From the NCBI GenBank assembly GCA_947247005.1, contig OX365949.1, positions 3,358,001 through 3,422,000 on the forward strand: 64,000 nucleotides of DNA, read 5' to 3'. The position numbers and the translations under genes are program-made. The notes under the pieces are model-generated. The model ran no database searches. It was not told the origin of the DNA and worked only from the letters and a program-made list of their open reading frames with translations. This DNA is from Spisula solida. Taxonomy: Eukaryota; Mollusca; Bivalvia; Venerida; Mactridae. Positions 43,101 to 55,335 of this stretch are shown here, one piece after another. Positions within the stretch are counted from its first letter, which is position 1. Every line of letters starts with the position of its first letter.

Positions 43101-44787
43101 AAGGTTTTCGTGCAGAATAAATCAAATTTTGCAAGAAAGTCATGCCTTGTTGAAGGTGTATAGAAGTAGTTTTATAAAACCTCGTATACAATCATTATCT
43201 TAATCGCTGATAAAAACAAAGGCAGACATTAAATTATAGTTGAGCAATCAACAGTTCAATTATGCAATGAAATAGAAAGTTTGAGGACCAAGTTAATTTG
43301 TTATATATCTCTCAGTCTGGAATTACTAGAATGTCTGTACCTTCAGCTTGGAAGGTAGAAAGTACTCTGGAGTGCTGTCACAGATAGAAAATGGTATCAA
43401 ACTTCTGACAATTGGAAAAAGATCTTAAAAGTCAACATTCACCATTAACACAGGGAACTTGAAATCTGTACTACGTAGTCAAGAGACTCAACTGACTCGA
43501 CAGTGTTTCTACCCTCATTTCATCATGAGCCGATACATAAAATTCATGAAAACATCACATTTTTATCAGACAATGAATACACATTTTTAGTTTTACAATA
43601 ATAGCACAATTAACACTTTACTCCATATATGACTATATAAGACTAGTTTAACTGTATACACCATATACACTGAATTACATAAATGAATAGACAATCTCCT
43701 TTAATAAAACGTTGCACTTCATATCCATTGCCACCAGGGTAAGAGAGAATCCATTTTTTTCTTTTGTATGTCGGAACAGAAGTATGGGTACTAATTTCAG
43801 ATGTTCTGTCAGAAATAATCAAATTTGTTTGTTCAGACGACTGTACATGTGTTTGTAAATGAGACCATGACCAGTCGTCATTGCGCTGGAATTTCATGTA
43901 AACTGTTTTTCGTTTTCCTGGCATACTCCGGTCGCTCATGAAGATCTGCCTCTCCTAAAGATTACCTCTTCTTCAGAGTAGTAGATCACTAGGTGGTATA
44001 GGTCTGATTGAACCTGAAATGAGAAGTAACACGAATAAGTTAATCCTTGATCACACATATACAGCCTTGACAAGCTTGCTGTCTCGAAGTGGCTGCTTTT
44101 TAACATCTGACTTTCCAGCCTGGCTGAGTGTGCATAACGGGAAAGTAATTAAGTAAGTAAGTACAATCAGTGCTGATATAGAGAGGTAACATTTTTGACA
44201 TAGACATCAACGTCAGGGCAAGAAAAGTCAACTGAAATGACACTAAATAGATTTTAACTATACAATTTACTTTACTTAACCCTATATATTTCAATTATAA
44301 AAAAGAATTTGTAAGTGCACGTTACCTTATGAAAGATCGCGTGTACGTTACCTTCAGAAATATGGCAAAGTGTACGTTACCAAACCCAGCGTATGATGAT
44401 ATTTCCAAAGTTTCTTAAGAGACATATTTTATATTTCACATACTGCTTAGAATATTAACTAGCTTCCATTTAATCCATAATTTGACAGAGTGTTTGCCAT
44501 AGAAGCCGTGCTAGATGCATAATTTGCGAACTGAAGTGTACGTTATCTAAACATTTCACAAATTTGGAATCGGTTGGGCAAGGATTACGGAAAAACGGAA
44601 AAGAATTGCATGAAGATCCATAAAGCCAATGAAACCGCTTTCAATCGCGGGGTTTATGCGCGCTATCTGACTAAAAACAATGGTGTATCAAAGAAGTTAG
44701 AGTGAAAAAACCTACCTGAATCGACGCTGTTTTCGGTCGAAAATCGTGCACTTCACCACTTTTGGTCACGTGGTTTCCCCACCGTGT
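40161..44787. mobile_element. Long-TIR element, 4.63 kb, 449-bp inverted ends
   Basis: Arms 40161-40609 and 44339-44787 are inverted copies throughout, with scattered substitutions. Outer ends are acacggtggggaaaccacgt and its complement. A CTA triplet flanks both sides (40158-40160 and 44788-44790), consistent with a 3-bp target duplication. Each arm has three copies of aacgtacac, a candidate transposase-binding motif. The 3.7-kb centre has only short ORFs (42426-42632, 42920-43102 and, on minus, 43643-43939), none recognised. Confidence 0.85.
41425..41690. repeat. Short direct duplication inside the long-TIR element
   Basis: A block with gacgaaatgtact, acatctgacaactacagtcg and tttcggctaattctgcgc occurs at about 41478-41535 and again at about 41611-41668, with an extra cggctaattctgcgc after it. 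Confidence 0.8.
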
Positions 44788-45248
44788 CTAATACAGGACT
44801 GAGCTGTCCTTTCCGATCGTCTGTTGAAATGACTCATCATGATATGTCACTAGGCAGTTTGCTGATGATTATTTAATAACTATCATAGTAAAGCTTGAAA
44901 ATTAAATTTATAATTAAATTTATAATTAAATTCGGATTTTTTTTTTAATTTCTTCAATTTTGCGCTAGATCAACTATTATACATTATACATGAACCAGTC
45001 ATGGATGCCCTGTAGTAGGCGATTGAAGGCGGGTAGCCATCGTCATAGTTTGAGATTTGTCATTTATCCCTGTGTCTATTCTTATGTCTACGATAACTAA
45101 TATTAGCTAAAATTAGGGGGTATCTAAAATTATTATTATATGTATAGCAAATAAGTAAGGACAAGCATATTAATTATACAGAATTGTTTCGTATTTTATG
45201 TCTGCACAAAAATGCAACACACTTAAGAAACAACATTGGAAATGATAT
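44788..45248. other. No gene recognised
   Basis: AT-rich; a small attaaatttataattaaa repeat near 44903-44930. Confidence 0.4.
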
Positions 45249-45855
45249 AAGCCGTTATCCAGGAAAACCGGGCTTAGTGACATTGTATTCGTATGTAATT
45301 TATGTAATAATGATCAGAAAACCCTCTTAAATGACAAAAATTTCATGTTCTTTGATTTAAGTTTAAGTACTTAGATAATATTGAACTATGTCTTAGATTC
45401 ATTTTTTCTCATGTATTATGTTAAAATATCTTCTGTCGTTGCTATGGTGACCAATTTCTGAAGAGTATCCATATTGAGAAAACGAGGGGTTAGTGGTTGA
45501 AAACAGTAGCTCATTTCTCTAAAAGCTAAAATTCACGATTAGATATGTTTTATTAAAACAGGAATATAATTCTAAAATGTGATACAATTTTGAAAAGTTT
45601 ACGCCAAGAACTCATCAAATACTGTATTTATGAACTTCTTGTTAAGGTAACGCCAAATAACGTTTGAATGACGTTTGCGACGTCACTAACAAAATAAGGG
45701 GGGGGGGTTATTTTAAAAGTCTAACTTTGTAATTTGATGTTATAGTTTGCTAAAATTTTCAGAAACTGTCCAAAAGAGTCTTGTCTTTCTAATGCTATAT
45801 TATCATTATTTTCATAATTTTGTCACTAAGCCCGGTTTTCCTGGAGAACGGCTCA
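45249..45855. mobile_element. MITE family A, copy 2 (opposite orientation)
   Basis: Inverted ends of about 37 bp (gccgttatccaggaaaaccg and its near-complement at 45821-45855). Internal sequence is the reverse of copy 1 at 51-638 (cgttgctatggtgacc, tttgaatgacgtttgcgacg). No ORF. Confidence 0.85.
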
Positions 45856-46131
45856 TATGTTTTCGGTGACGCCATAACGTAGCAAGTGCTTTGAATATCG
45901 TTTCAGTTCACCAACAGTGTTTTCAATGCGCACCCGGTATTCTCTCGTGTATCGATTCAGTTTCGGGTCTCTCTGTGCCCTTTCCGTACAGGCTGAGCAG
46001 CAGTGTAAGGGGTCATTATATGACCACAATATGGGAAAATCATGACCCCTAAAATTACGCACAATATTATTTAGAAAAGCTAAAATATCGATTGCGGAAG
46101 AAAAAATCAGGACTGATTGTCCCATTATCAA
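45856..46131 (-). pseudogene. DDE transposase C-terminal fragment (PIF/ISL2EU-like)
   Basis: The minus-strand ORF contains KLNRYTREYRVRIENTVGEL, then KRYSK, resembling the R-x-R-I-E-N/x-x-G-x-L-K segment that carries the last acidic residue in DDE_4-type transposases. It is cut off exactly at the border of the MITE at 45855. Either the MITE landed in it or the MITE derives from a related element. Confidence 0.5.
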
Positions 46132-46584
46132 TTACAATGTAAATTTTGTGTCTTAAGTGTTACAACGACCTTTTCTACCAGTCGTTTGACGCATTTTTGG
46201 TCATCTTCATTATCAATTATATTTTATTTAAAACGTCATTTGAAAGCACTGCCTAGAACACGCTTGTATCAGCAATAAAGGTTGTTGTAAACCGCGATTT
46301 GTTTATTAACAAAGTTGAACAAACTCCAAGTTAGTTAGAGTCTAATAAACCTTTTTCGTGGTCACTATGCTTTTATTTTTCTCCATTATTCATGAAGCAA
46401 ACGCTTAAAAGACTATATTCGAAAGATATTTTAACGAAAACATATAAAAAAAGCCTCACTGATAAACTAGTCTGGCCTTACAAACTGCTAGTTAAAATAA
46501 CACTGACATCAAGCCGACGGTAGACAATCATAGACATCGGTATGGGTATAGGGATAACCAATCTCAACTTATGGTCAGTGTATT

Positions 46585-46842
46585 TTGTGGACTGGTCGCC
46601 AATCTAAATTTGACTACGATCAGAGTTTCGTTTTAAAGATCCCCGGCACGAACCACCGCGTGGCAGAGAAACAACTGTTCACCGAGTCGCATTCATGGTG
46701 CACTTGCGTGACTTTAATGTCTCTCCGAGGCTTTATGCTTCTCCTTTGTAACAATAAATTTTGCATAAATCCTGCTCATATAATTTTCGAGAGCAGCAAC
46801 CTAAATATTCTTAGAAGAAAATATTGTTCCTGGTTTGGATAG
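46585..46842 (+). pseudogene. His-Me-finger/HNH zinc-loop-like fragment
   Basis: The end of the ORF, LLCNNKFCINPAHIIFESSN, then LNILRRKYC, follows the C-x4-C-x-N-P-x-H-(L)-x-x-E...R..C pattern of zinc-binding loops in homing-endonuclease-like (His-Me finger) proteins. The N-terminal half is not recognised. No catalytic His upstream could be confirmed. Confidence 0.35.
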
Positions 46843-48792
46843 TGCACTGGTCATATCAATGAAGAGGGAAATTGTCTACCGGGTTGGTGTGTGTAGTTGG
46901 TACTGTACATAACATTTTATTGCTATGTTTGGGGAGTGAGGGGCGGTTGACTAACTAATTGACTGACTGACTGACTGGTATTTTATTTCTCTATTTCGAC
47001 CGAATGCAGGTCTTGTCAGGTACACTGTCTTGTGCACGACATCTTTCTGTTCATTTATACTGTTTCAAATATAAGGTCTGCCAGTGCTTTGGGACACTAC
47101 ACTATGGTCTGAGCAGGTGTCTAGTTGACCTTTCTGGTACTCATCGGCGCAGTGACCGGACTTCCTCATTTCATTAACCTACTCGTACTCCAACCTCGCT
47201 CTGTTCTTCTTCCAATGACGTTTCTTCCCAACTTGTTTAGGGTCATGATAGCTTTGGCACGGCGTGAGGCAGAAAATGGCAATATTCTTATAATACACCA
47301 CTGCAGTCTTAAACAGCATGCATCACTTCATCTTAAGTGAGCACAAGGTCCATGTCATTTTAATGATAAACAAATACTTACCAAGTGTGTTAAACTCAAT
47401 ATTTCCACTTTAATCTGAAATGGACAAGTGAATCATGTACAGTGATCCAGCGAAAGTACCTTAAAGGAAGACTTTCTAAGAGTGGCTTGCCAGTAAGACC
47501 TTCTACTTTCTTCATCATATATTCTTAAGGCTGTTGTTGCTCTGCAAGTTCTTTGAAGCTACTCGTGCTTTGGAGGACACCGGTCACTTCACATTTTTCG
47601 GTGCATTAGCTAACATTTAGCGGTTGAAAGCTTCTAATATTTGTGTGTCGGTTTTCAACGTTATACTCTTTACTGCTGCTTCTCTAACTCTAAATCTCCA
47701 AAATGACAAGATAATAATTGGTGGTCATTTTCATGACCTTTATGCCATGTGTTGGAAGAAATGCGGAATGGTACCACCATTAGCCATCTCCTCCTGTACT
47801 ATTGCAGACTAACGATTGATGTGGGCAAAAGCTTCATATACATAGAAATGTAAGCAAATTTGCTGGCTTGTTTGCGAAATTGTCTCCCTTATTAACACCT
47901 TATTGAGACACTCGATTAGCCGTGATCGGTCACTTTACGCGTATTGAAATATAGAGGTATCTTTTTTAAGCATAAAGCGTTATCAAAAGCATTTAATTAT
48001 ATGACAACATTTATCCAGTAATTCAAGTAATCTGCAATATTTGTATTTTACTTCAATATGTTTTTTTTAATTGAATATGATCTTCTTGCTTCCCTAAGCG
48101 TTTGAAATAAGTAACTAACTTTTTTTGCGTAACATGGTATTTCCAACTGGTATTTTCTGCTACATTTGTACTTACACTCATCTCACAACATTTATCCAGT
48201 TATTGCAGTAATCTAGAAAGTTCAACCTCATTGTTTATTGTAAAGTGTGTTGTGTTATTTGCCTTTAATTTAGTATGATCGTGATAATATATTAGGGGTT
48301 ATCATGAAAAAGGTATTTGGGTCAAATATTGAACGCCATGATAGAAATAAACGCTGACTGGTGATGATCATTACCGCTACAAAGAATACTCGTATGATCA
48401 TTGCCCGCTATCTTACACTTAATAAATGGCGCTATTATGAGAGCCTTCATTGTTTGATAGTTTGTTGAATTGTAGGGGGGTGAATGGCAAATATAATATG
48501 CAATACAAAGAGTAGAACCTCAACATAATGATCATTTCAATAAATAGACCCCATCAAAAACTTGACTGGTATACTCTTCAATATTAATTATTTATACACT
48601 ACCACAAATACAATTCAATGATTACATTTAAAGGATGGTCTTATTATTGAGGGTTTACTGTACATACTTACAGTTACAATACACTAATTTTAGTGTATAT
48701 GAGTTTAAGTATAACAATGCAGACTCTATGATATGCCTAACCTGAAGCCTTTTTGGACGGCTGGCATTGATGCCTGCCTGTTACATTGTCTA
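46843..48792. other. No gene recognised
   Basis: Contains a gactgactgactgactg microsatellite near 46964-46978. The short ORFs (47125-47340 and 47624-47812) have no support. Confidence 0.4.
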
Positions 48793-49298
48793 GTCGTACC
48801 CTAAAATGATGTTTTGCTCTCTTGTTGCTCTGACTTCTGATAGGTTATTGTCAATGAGTACTTTCTGAGCTAATCGATGGACGTTATTTATATAATGTTT
48901 CATGTTTTACATTCTTTTATTACCTGTCACTGTGGCCTTTCTGTTAGAGGGCATTACATGGCGGGAAACTTTTATTTACACTGTAATGTACTATAAGGTT
49001 GTCTATTGGGTAAGTGTGAGGTTTGGTGCACTGTAAAACGTTGTCTTGTCGTACCCTAAAATGATGTTTTGCTCTCTTGTTGCTCTGACTTCTGATAGAT
49101 TATTGTCAATGAGTACTTTCTGAGCTAATCGATGGACGTTATTTATATAATGTTTCATGTTTTACATTATTTTATTACCTGTCACTGTGGCCTTTTTGTT
49201 AGAGGGCATTACATGGCGGGAAACTTTTATTTACACTGTTATGTACTATAAGGTTGTCTATTGGGCAAGTGTGAGGTTTGGTGCACTGTAAAACGTTT
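48793..49298. repeat. 255-bp tandem duplication, 2 copies
   Basis: gtcgtaccctaaaatgatgt starts both units (48793 and 49048). They differ at only a handful of positions, so the duplication is recent. Confidence 0.92.
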
Positions 49299-50344
49299 AA
49301 GTCCCCAGTGACATTTGTCGCTGCTCGTACCAAGGCGGAAGCCCTTTGGTCAACCTTCCTCTATGTATGCATTGTCTACTTTATAGTAAAAATACAAAAA
49401 TAGTTCGCCATTGTGCCTTTTTGTTGAACTTTGTTCATTTTGTATGTGCCATTCTGCAATTTCGTTGTCCAGCACAAGGCTGCTTCGTATCTTTCAAAAT
49501 TGCATGTACATTATATATATGTTGTAGATTGTCCTTGTGATGTGTGATGTCCAGTTGTTGATTTCTCGTCACATGGTTCTCGTTCCGTTTTAGTTTGACT
49601 GACTGAGGCGGCAGACTTTCACGACGGGATGCTGTGTTTTCAGTGCTTTGTGTGTTTTTAATGTTTTCTGTGCTCGGCTGGTTAAACTGAGTGCTGCCTT
49701 CCCTGTCTGACTTAATATAATCTTTTTGGTTTAAATTTTTATTTCAAATCACAAACATTTTCGAACGGCGGGAAAAAACTTTTTTCATTAAAATGGACAC
49801 GGTCTCTCTTATAGTCCTTATGTAATCGTAATGTCATTAAGTCTTAGGATGGACACGCGTCTACTCAATAACTTATTGACCCTTTTCTCTTAGCGTTGAC
49901 AAAATAAACAAAACATCCCTTGTGTCCTATGGTGTTCATAATCGACTCCACATTCTTAGCGATTGATGCTGGATTACTCTGTGAATGTATGTCGTTTCCT
50001 CCTAAACAACACAATATAGACGTCCCGGTTGAAATCCAATAAACTGTCCAATATGTTTCTGTTCGATTGGGCTGCTGTCATGTCCCCTTTTACAAAGAAA
50101 TATAATATATAAAGGTATTACATGAAAATTAAGGAGCTACGAAAAGTAGGCTATGGTTACCTTAAACAAGTTGTGGATCGCAATTAATTAAACGTGTCTA
50201 ATACTTTTATATATTATATTTTTCAGTAGGCCGTAACCTTAGTATTGTGCATACGCGGTCGAGTTGAAAACTCCTACAAGGTCGGGCGCGTTTCACGGCT
50301 TACAAGGGAAGTAATACTTTTGTACTTATGCCAGGTACTATTAA
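49299..50344. other. No gene recognised; holds repeat C copy 3
   Basis: Apart from the 90-bp repeat at 49643-49727, no feature is seen. Confidence 0.4.
49643..49727 (+). repeat. 90-bp repeat C, copy 3
   Basis: gtgctttgtgtgtttttaat to gtctgacttaatata, matching 20350-20441 except that the first few bases differ. Confidence 0.85.
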
Positions 50345-51054
50345 CTCATAAAATTACAACTTGACAACAAAAAGGTCGTTCATTGGATCTACACAGATAA
50401 TTTGTACGAGACATTTAAAAACAACATAAAGGACTACCTTTGTAAAAAGGTAGGTGTGAATAGAAAAGAAATTGTCAACAGATTATTTGGGGAAAACGGG
50501 CTTACCAGTGCCGATGATTCTGTGGTTTTCAATGATAGACATAGCTTTATAAAAGACTTGTCAATGACAAAGCAAATAGATTTATTCCATATTTGGAAAA
50601 TCGGGTTGTACCAATGATCAGAGATCATGTTAATCTACCATCGAGAATTAGACAAGTGGACTCAGAATGGACAAACAATAATGCAGAAAGCATGTACAAT
50701 CTTCAGAAAATTGCTACGAACCTTAAGGTGGAAGATATGACTCCATTAATAGACAACATTCAGACAATAATCATCTCAATGTATAAGGATGTTGAAAAAT
50801 CATTCGTGGTGATGAGGAATTATAAACTTAAAAACGCATTTCAAAATCATCGTGTCAGTGTAGATGTGTGGTGCATCAAAACGGACGAGGTGAAAGCAGC
50901 TCTTCTAAACAAATTTTACCGAGACAAGGGCCGTTCTTCCAACACGGTGACGTCTACAAACGGGCGTCTGACAGTGCCATGTACACCAGGTGGTGCGCAA
51001 AAAAACCATCAACGCCGACGTATGGCAGCTGAGCGTGCAACTCCCAGAAAGTGA
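50345..51054 (+). pseudogene. MULE-like transposase C-terminal remnant, one frameshift
   Basis: Two overlapping frames. The first (50402-50617) reads NIKDYLCKKVGV, then LFGENGLTSADDSVVFNDR. The second (50593-51054) reads NRVVPMIRDHV, then SEWTNNNAESMYNLQKIATN, and ends in a basic tail with QRRRMAAERATPRK. The NNAES block is the landmark of the C-terminal part of a family of MULE-like proteins common in bivalves and other invertebrates. The DDE core upstream is missing. One frameshift near 50600 breaks it. Confidence 0.65.
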
Positions 51055-51869
51055 ATTAATGCATGTGTATGTGTGATACAATAATATCTGTTTTTTGACT
51101 GTTGTAATAAAATGCTTTGTTTAAATGTTGTCATATAAAACAGTTCAAGCTGCGTAATTATTAATGACGTTCGGTTCGTTTATTTAGGTCTACCTCTTGG
51201 ATACAAACAATGTAATATCAAATTATTGTTTCATTTTTAAACATTTGAATCTATTAAAAATTTAAAGAATGGCTATCTTGAACTGTTTCATTACTTTTGT
51301 CGTATTTACACTGTTTTAAATGAATGAATATGTGAGTCCATTATGTCTGTGTTATTGGTGTTACAATGACATATTTTTGATATAAATGTACGTACATGTA
51401 TATTTGTTCCGTGCTGAAACAAGATATAAACTAGTGAATGTTGTAACATAAAGGCAAACGAGTCCGTGCAATGTTAAAACTTCAGCACATTTAACCATGA
51501 ATACATTATATCGTACTTATTTAGTTATAAATGTATTGTTATAAAGATAAATCTAATTACTACAATTATAAAAATGAAATAATCGAAGAAGAAAAAAAGA
51601 TGGGACCATGAAAGCAGGGTCCCCGTCCTGGTCTCGGGTGCAAGAGTATATTCTGATTTCTGAATGGTAAATATCAAACTATTGTTGCTGATGCTTTCAA
51701 CTTGGCTGTGTAATAACAAGTGATTTATCTTTATTTATTATTACACAGTCTTTATAGTTAATACTCATCTGAAACTTGAAACTGTTGATACTTTAATTAG
51801 ATTACAAAATCTACGTAAGCGTAGGCAATACTTATTATTAATTTCAGAAGGATGTATGTAATACAAACT
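51055..51869. other. No gene recognised
   Basis: AT-rich; contains only short random ORFs. Confidence 0.4.
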
Positions 51870-52510
51870 ACCTTACAGACATGTTCTGCGTCAAACACGT
51901 GCTTGATTATTTCTAGATGTACGTAGGTATATGATTTTAGTGCATTCATTACATTAATCAATCGATTTATCACACCTTACGCTACATTATCCCATCTTGC
52001 GGCACATTACGAGACTTGCTACTGCCATCTTCTGCATCCAACAAATACATTATGTAATTCAATAAAATTATACCTATACATGCATTCGATATACATTTAA
52101 TACATTATTCTATAGCTTTTATGTCACTTGACCTCACCTTACGTCACCTTACGCCATTTACAGAAATACTTTGCATGTTTTTTATTAACACACCTGTGAC
52201 ATGTTCTGTATCAAACAAATGCCTATTATATCCAGATATACGTAATTCAATATAATATATAAATGTATATGAAATTCATAAGCATTTAAGACACTAATTA
52301 ATTGTTTTTATCCCACCTTACGCTACTTGACCCCCAGCTTGAGCCACCTTACGTGGAATGTTTTATATGATTTTTTACAAGCTTAGGAATCAACGTACTT
52401 ATTTAATATGTGAAATAGATACATTTATAAACCGTTATAAACCTCCTATATGTCACCTTACGAAACCTTACGCCACCTTGCCCCACCTTACGCCACTTTA
52501 CGTACTTTAG
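51870..52510. repeat. Degenerate tandem repeat rich in caccttacgcca
   Basis: Two long units of about 320 bp (acatgttctg.gtcaaac, then agat.tacgta) begin near 51890 and 52200. The motif caccttacgccac or variants recurs at about 51970, 52137, 52315, 52345 and 52450-52500. Confidence 0.7.
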
Positions 52511-53019
52511 GCACACTCTAAATCTTATACAGAACTTATGAATAAAACTTTTGAAAAAGTCATCTTTACAGCTAAGATTGTGATGCAGAGTAGGTAGATG
52601 TACATTTTGTATTTCATTTACTCGTGCAAATTATCATACCAGAACCTTCACTAGATTCTGAGAATTCTTCGTTTTATACGATTTGTTTTACCACAAACAA
52701 GATCTACACAGATCGATACTACTTTGTGTAACGTCATAAACACAAGATATTTATTGCTCTATGTCCGCCAACGAATATTTAAGAAACGTTGGCATTGATC
52801 AGCGAGAACATTTCCACAACAGCTTGTTTTGTAATTTGCAAGATTATGATCCTAACACCAGCGTACTTGATTTATACAGACCAGCGTTATAAAATAATGT
52901 TCTATCAGACACTTTATGCAAATCATATGTACTATAACTTCTCTAAACCTGGTAACTGGCCAATTGTGCTTTTAAAGTCATAACTATATATATTGGCATT
53001 ATGTAAATGTTTATTATTT

Positions 53020-53265
53020 CCCCGCCACGAAGTTTGGGATTATAGGAGTGGTGCTCAATTCAAGGATTTCAACGTTGCCATTTGTGTCCGCTCCAAAACT
53101 GTTTATCGCATCAGCTGAATAGCATGAAACTTATAGGCAATTTGTAACTAATTAGCGTGCAAGAACCCCCGTAACATTGCCGGCTCAAGGTCATAGCTTG
53201 TTAACACTTTGGTCCTTGCTACATTAAACTTATACTTGGACTTTGGCGGATCTGCGCTCGTTTAG
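53020..53265 (+). repeat. Minisatellite-bearing element, partial copy 3
   Basis: It begins cccgccacgaagtttgggat and reads into one tandem unit (gcatgaaacttataggcaat, attgccggctcaaggtcata), like 62203-62420. The rest is lost, and repeat C follows directly. Confidence 0.75.
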
Positions 53266-53267
53266 TT

Positions 53268-53360
53268 GGGCATTGTGCTTTGTGTGTTTTTAATGTTTTC
53301 TGTTCTCGGCTGGTTATGTTGAGTGCTGCCTTCCCTATCTGACTTAATATACTCTTTTTT
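53268..53360 (+). repeat. 90-bp repeat C, copy 4
   Basis: gggcattgtgctttgtgtgt to tatactcttttt; a near match to copy 1 over its whole length. Confidence 0.85.
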
Positions 53361-54554
53361 TATAACAAATGTGTAACTAATATGAATGCATAACACAGTC
53401 TCAAACAATTCCAACTAAAGGTCGAGGTTGCAGTTGAAGGTATCAAAATGTATCAACACAAAAGCAATGATAAAAATGAAAAGTTATGATTTAACTTCAA
53501 TAATTGACATTTTGTAACACTTGCCAATATAGCGTAGAAGACGAGTGGCCACTTCGAGTAGATTCTACAAGAATTATTTCAGGTTCGATCCTAGCCGTGA
53601 CATACAAAGTCATTAAATTTAGTCCTGGTATATCACTTGCTTAGAAGAATAAGGTCTTGAGTACAAAAATGCTGTTTCGGAGAAACAATTTGTCTAAAAG
53701 CTATTCTTAACAGCAAGTGTTATCAACATCAGTTTGATCAACATTACCTGTTACGATTTGCATAAAAATATGCTAATAAGAAGCGCCTTGTAATGCAGAT
53801 TTCAAATATGTATGTGTCTAGGACGCACTTTTCATTCTAAGCCAGCATTGTTTAACGCTCAGCTTTTTAGAGGTGCCACATGACACGCTGTTAAAGTTGG
53901 TTGGGGAAAAACATTAATATAGACTTACAGTTTATAACATCACATATGGCCAATCTATAATGTACTTTGCATGGGAATCAAGATTCAAAATCAACATATT
54001 TTATCTTCTCGTACGAAGCAGATGCAGCAACATTTTGAAGGGGAACATTTCAAAATAAGGCAGGATGTTTAAAAAAGATCTGTACAGAACATGACGTTGA
54101 ATATTTAATATGTTTATGGTATGTCTAGCAAACAAGGAACAATGGCCATATAAAAGTTGCCAGGCCAAGTGGTTGTTAAGATACCAAGCAGACACGAAAA
54201 TCACGTAAAGGACCCATTCGGCTTTGCTTGTTAACACAGAAAGAGACAAAGCTTTGTATAAACTAGAAATACTTCTCAATTTATCGGCTTGTTCAACGAA
54301 AGGCACATTTTAAGGTGTCTATGGCCATGACTATTGCTGCAGTGATCCATGTGGGTCCAGAACTCAAAAAGGTTCATCATTTTTGGATGATCATGGCTAA
54401 AACATAATGTTCAAATATTGCTAATATTAAAATAAATAATATAGGTTCTAGACACTATTGTATCAAGGCGCTTACGGTAGCATAAAAGTAACACACACAG
54501 GATAATTTTATTGAGAACAACTACGAATGCGATAAAGGGATGTACACTATTATA
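53361..54554. other. No gene recognised
   Basis: No homology or repeat structure noticed; the minus ORF 54001-54306 is not supported. Confidence 0.4.
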
Positions 54555-54972
54555 AGCGGATTTAGCTCAGTGGTAACGCACTGGGCTGTCAATCCAGAGG
54601 TCGTGGGTTCAATCCCTGGCATCGGAACTTGACATTTATATTTCCCGCTCTATCTGGCCGTGTGGTCTGCAAAGCATCTGGAAATGTCAGGAGGAAGCTG
54701 TGTATCGGTGCTATACACCGGGCACATTAAAGAACCAGGTTGTCTATTCGAAATAAGAGCTAGGCGCACCTCTGCAACGCCGGACATGCCTGTATCTAAT
54801 GTATCTCTCTCCCTTCAGGGGCTTTCTCTCAGTCTGTCCCTCTGGTCAGATCATGCTGTATCTGCACTGGTAGAGGATGCACCTGCGCCCTTGTGGCTGC
54901 AATATAGGTAAAGTGCCTTTGAACGTGCATTCGCATGAAAAGGGCGCTATACAAATCTGGTATATTTTCTTT
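54555..54972 (+). repeat. tRNA-headed SINE (copy 3)
   Basis: The first 72 nt are tRNA-like: A box tttagctcagtggtaacgc, loop ctgtcaa (anticodon position GTC, as in tRNA-Asp), and B box gggttcaatccctgg. The acceptor stem does not close, so it is a SINE head, not a tRNA gene. The body shares tgtatcggtgctatacaccg and ggcacattaaagaaccagg with the SINE at 57729. It ends in aaagggcgctatacaaatc. Confidence 0.85.
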
Positions 54973-55214
54973 TTAAGATCAAGCGTTGAAAGCTCATACA
55001 CCAACCTTAGCATAATTATAATACGTTTTTGAGTGATATGTGGGAGACAGAAGAATTATTGCATGATAGTGAAAGGAATGCATCATGGTCAAGGTGGTAT
55101 TGGGGTTGTCCGAACTGAGACTTAATCCTTTGATTCATTTTTATTTGTCAGTTTATGTCCAAGGTTTTTTTCAGAGAATTATTAGACATGTTCAGTTGAC
55201 CGACTTCATGCACA

Positions 55215-55335
55215 AGTTAAACAAACCACAGGTGACCGCATAGTTTTTATCATTTAGAATTTGATATTATATAGGCTATCAATGTCCTATAATTGAAAAA
55301 ATATATACGACCACCTGTGGTTCATCTAACGGTAT
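55215..55335 (+). mobile_element. Small MITE (family D), copy 1
   Basis: Its inverted ends carry aaccacaggtg and cacctgtggtt. The body (cgcatagtttttatcattt, ataggctat) is the inverse of copy 2 at 56000-56115. Confidence 0.75.

Noticed and set aside
54555..54627. tRNA-Asp(GTC) gene
   Set aside because: A and B boxes and anticodon arm are good, but the acceptor stem does not pair and the sequence continues into a SINE body.
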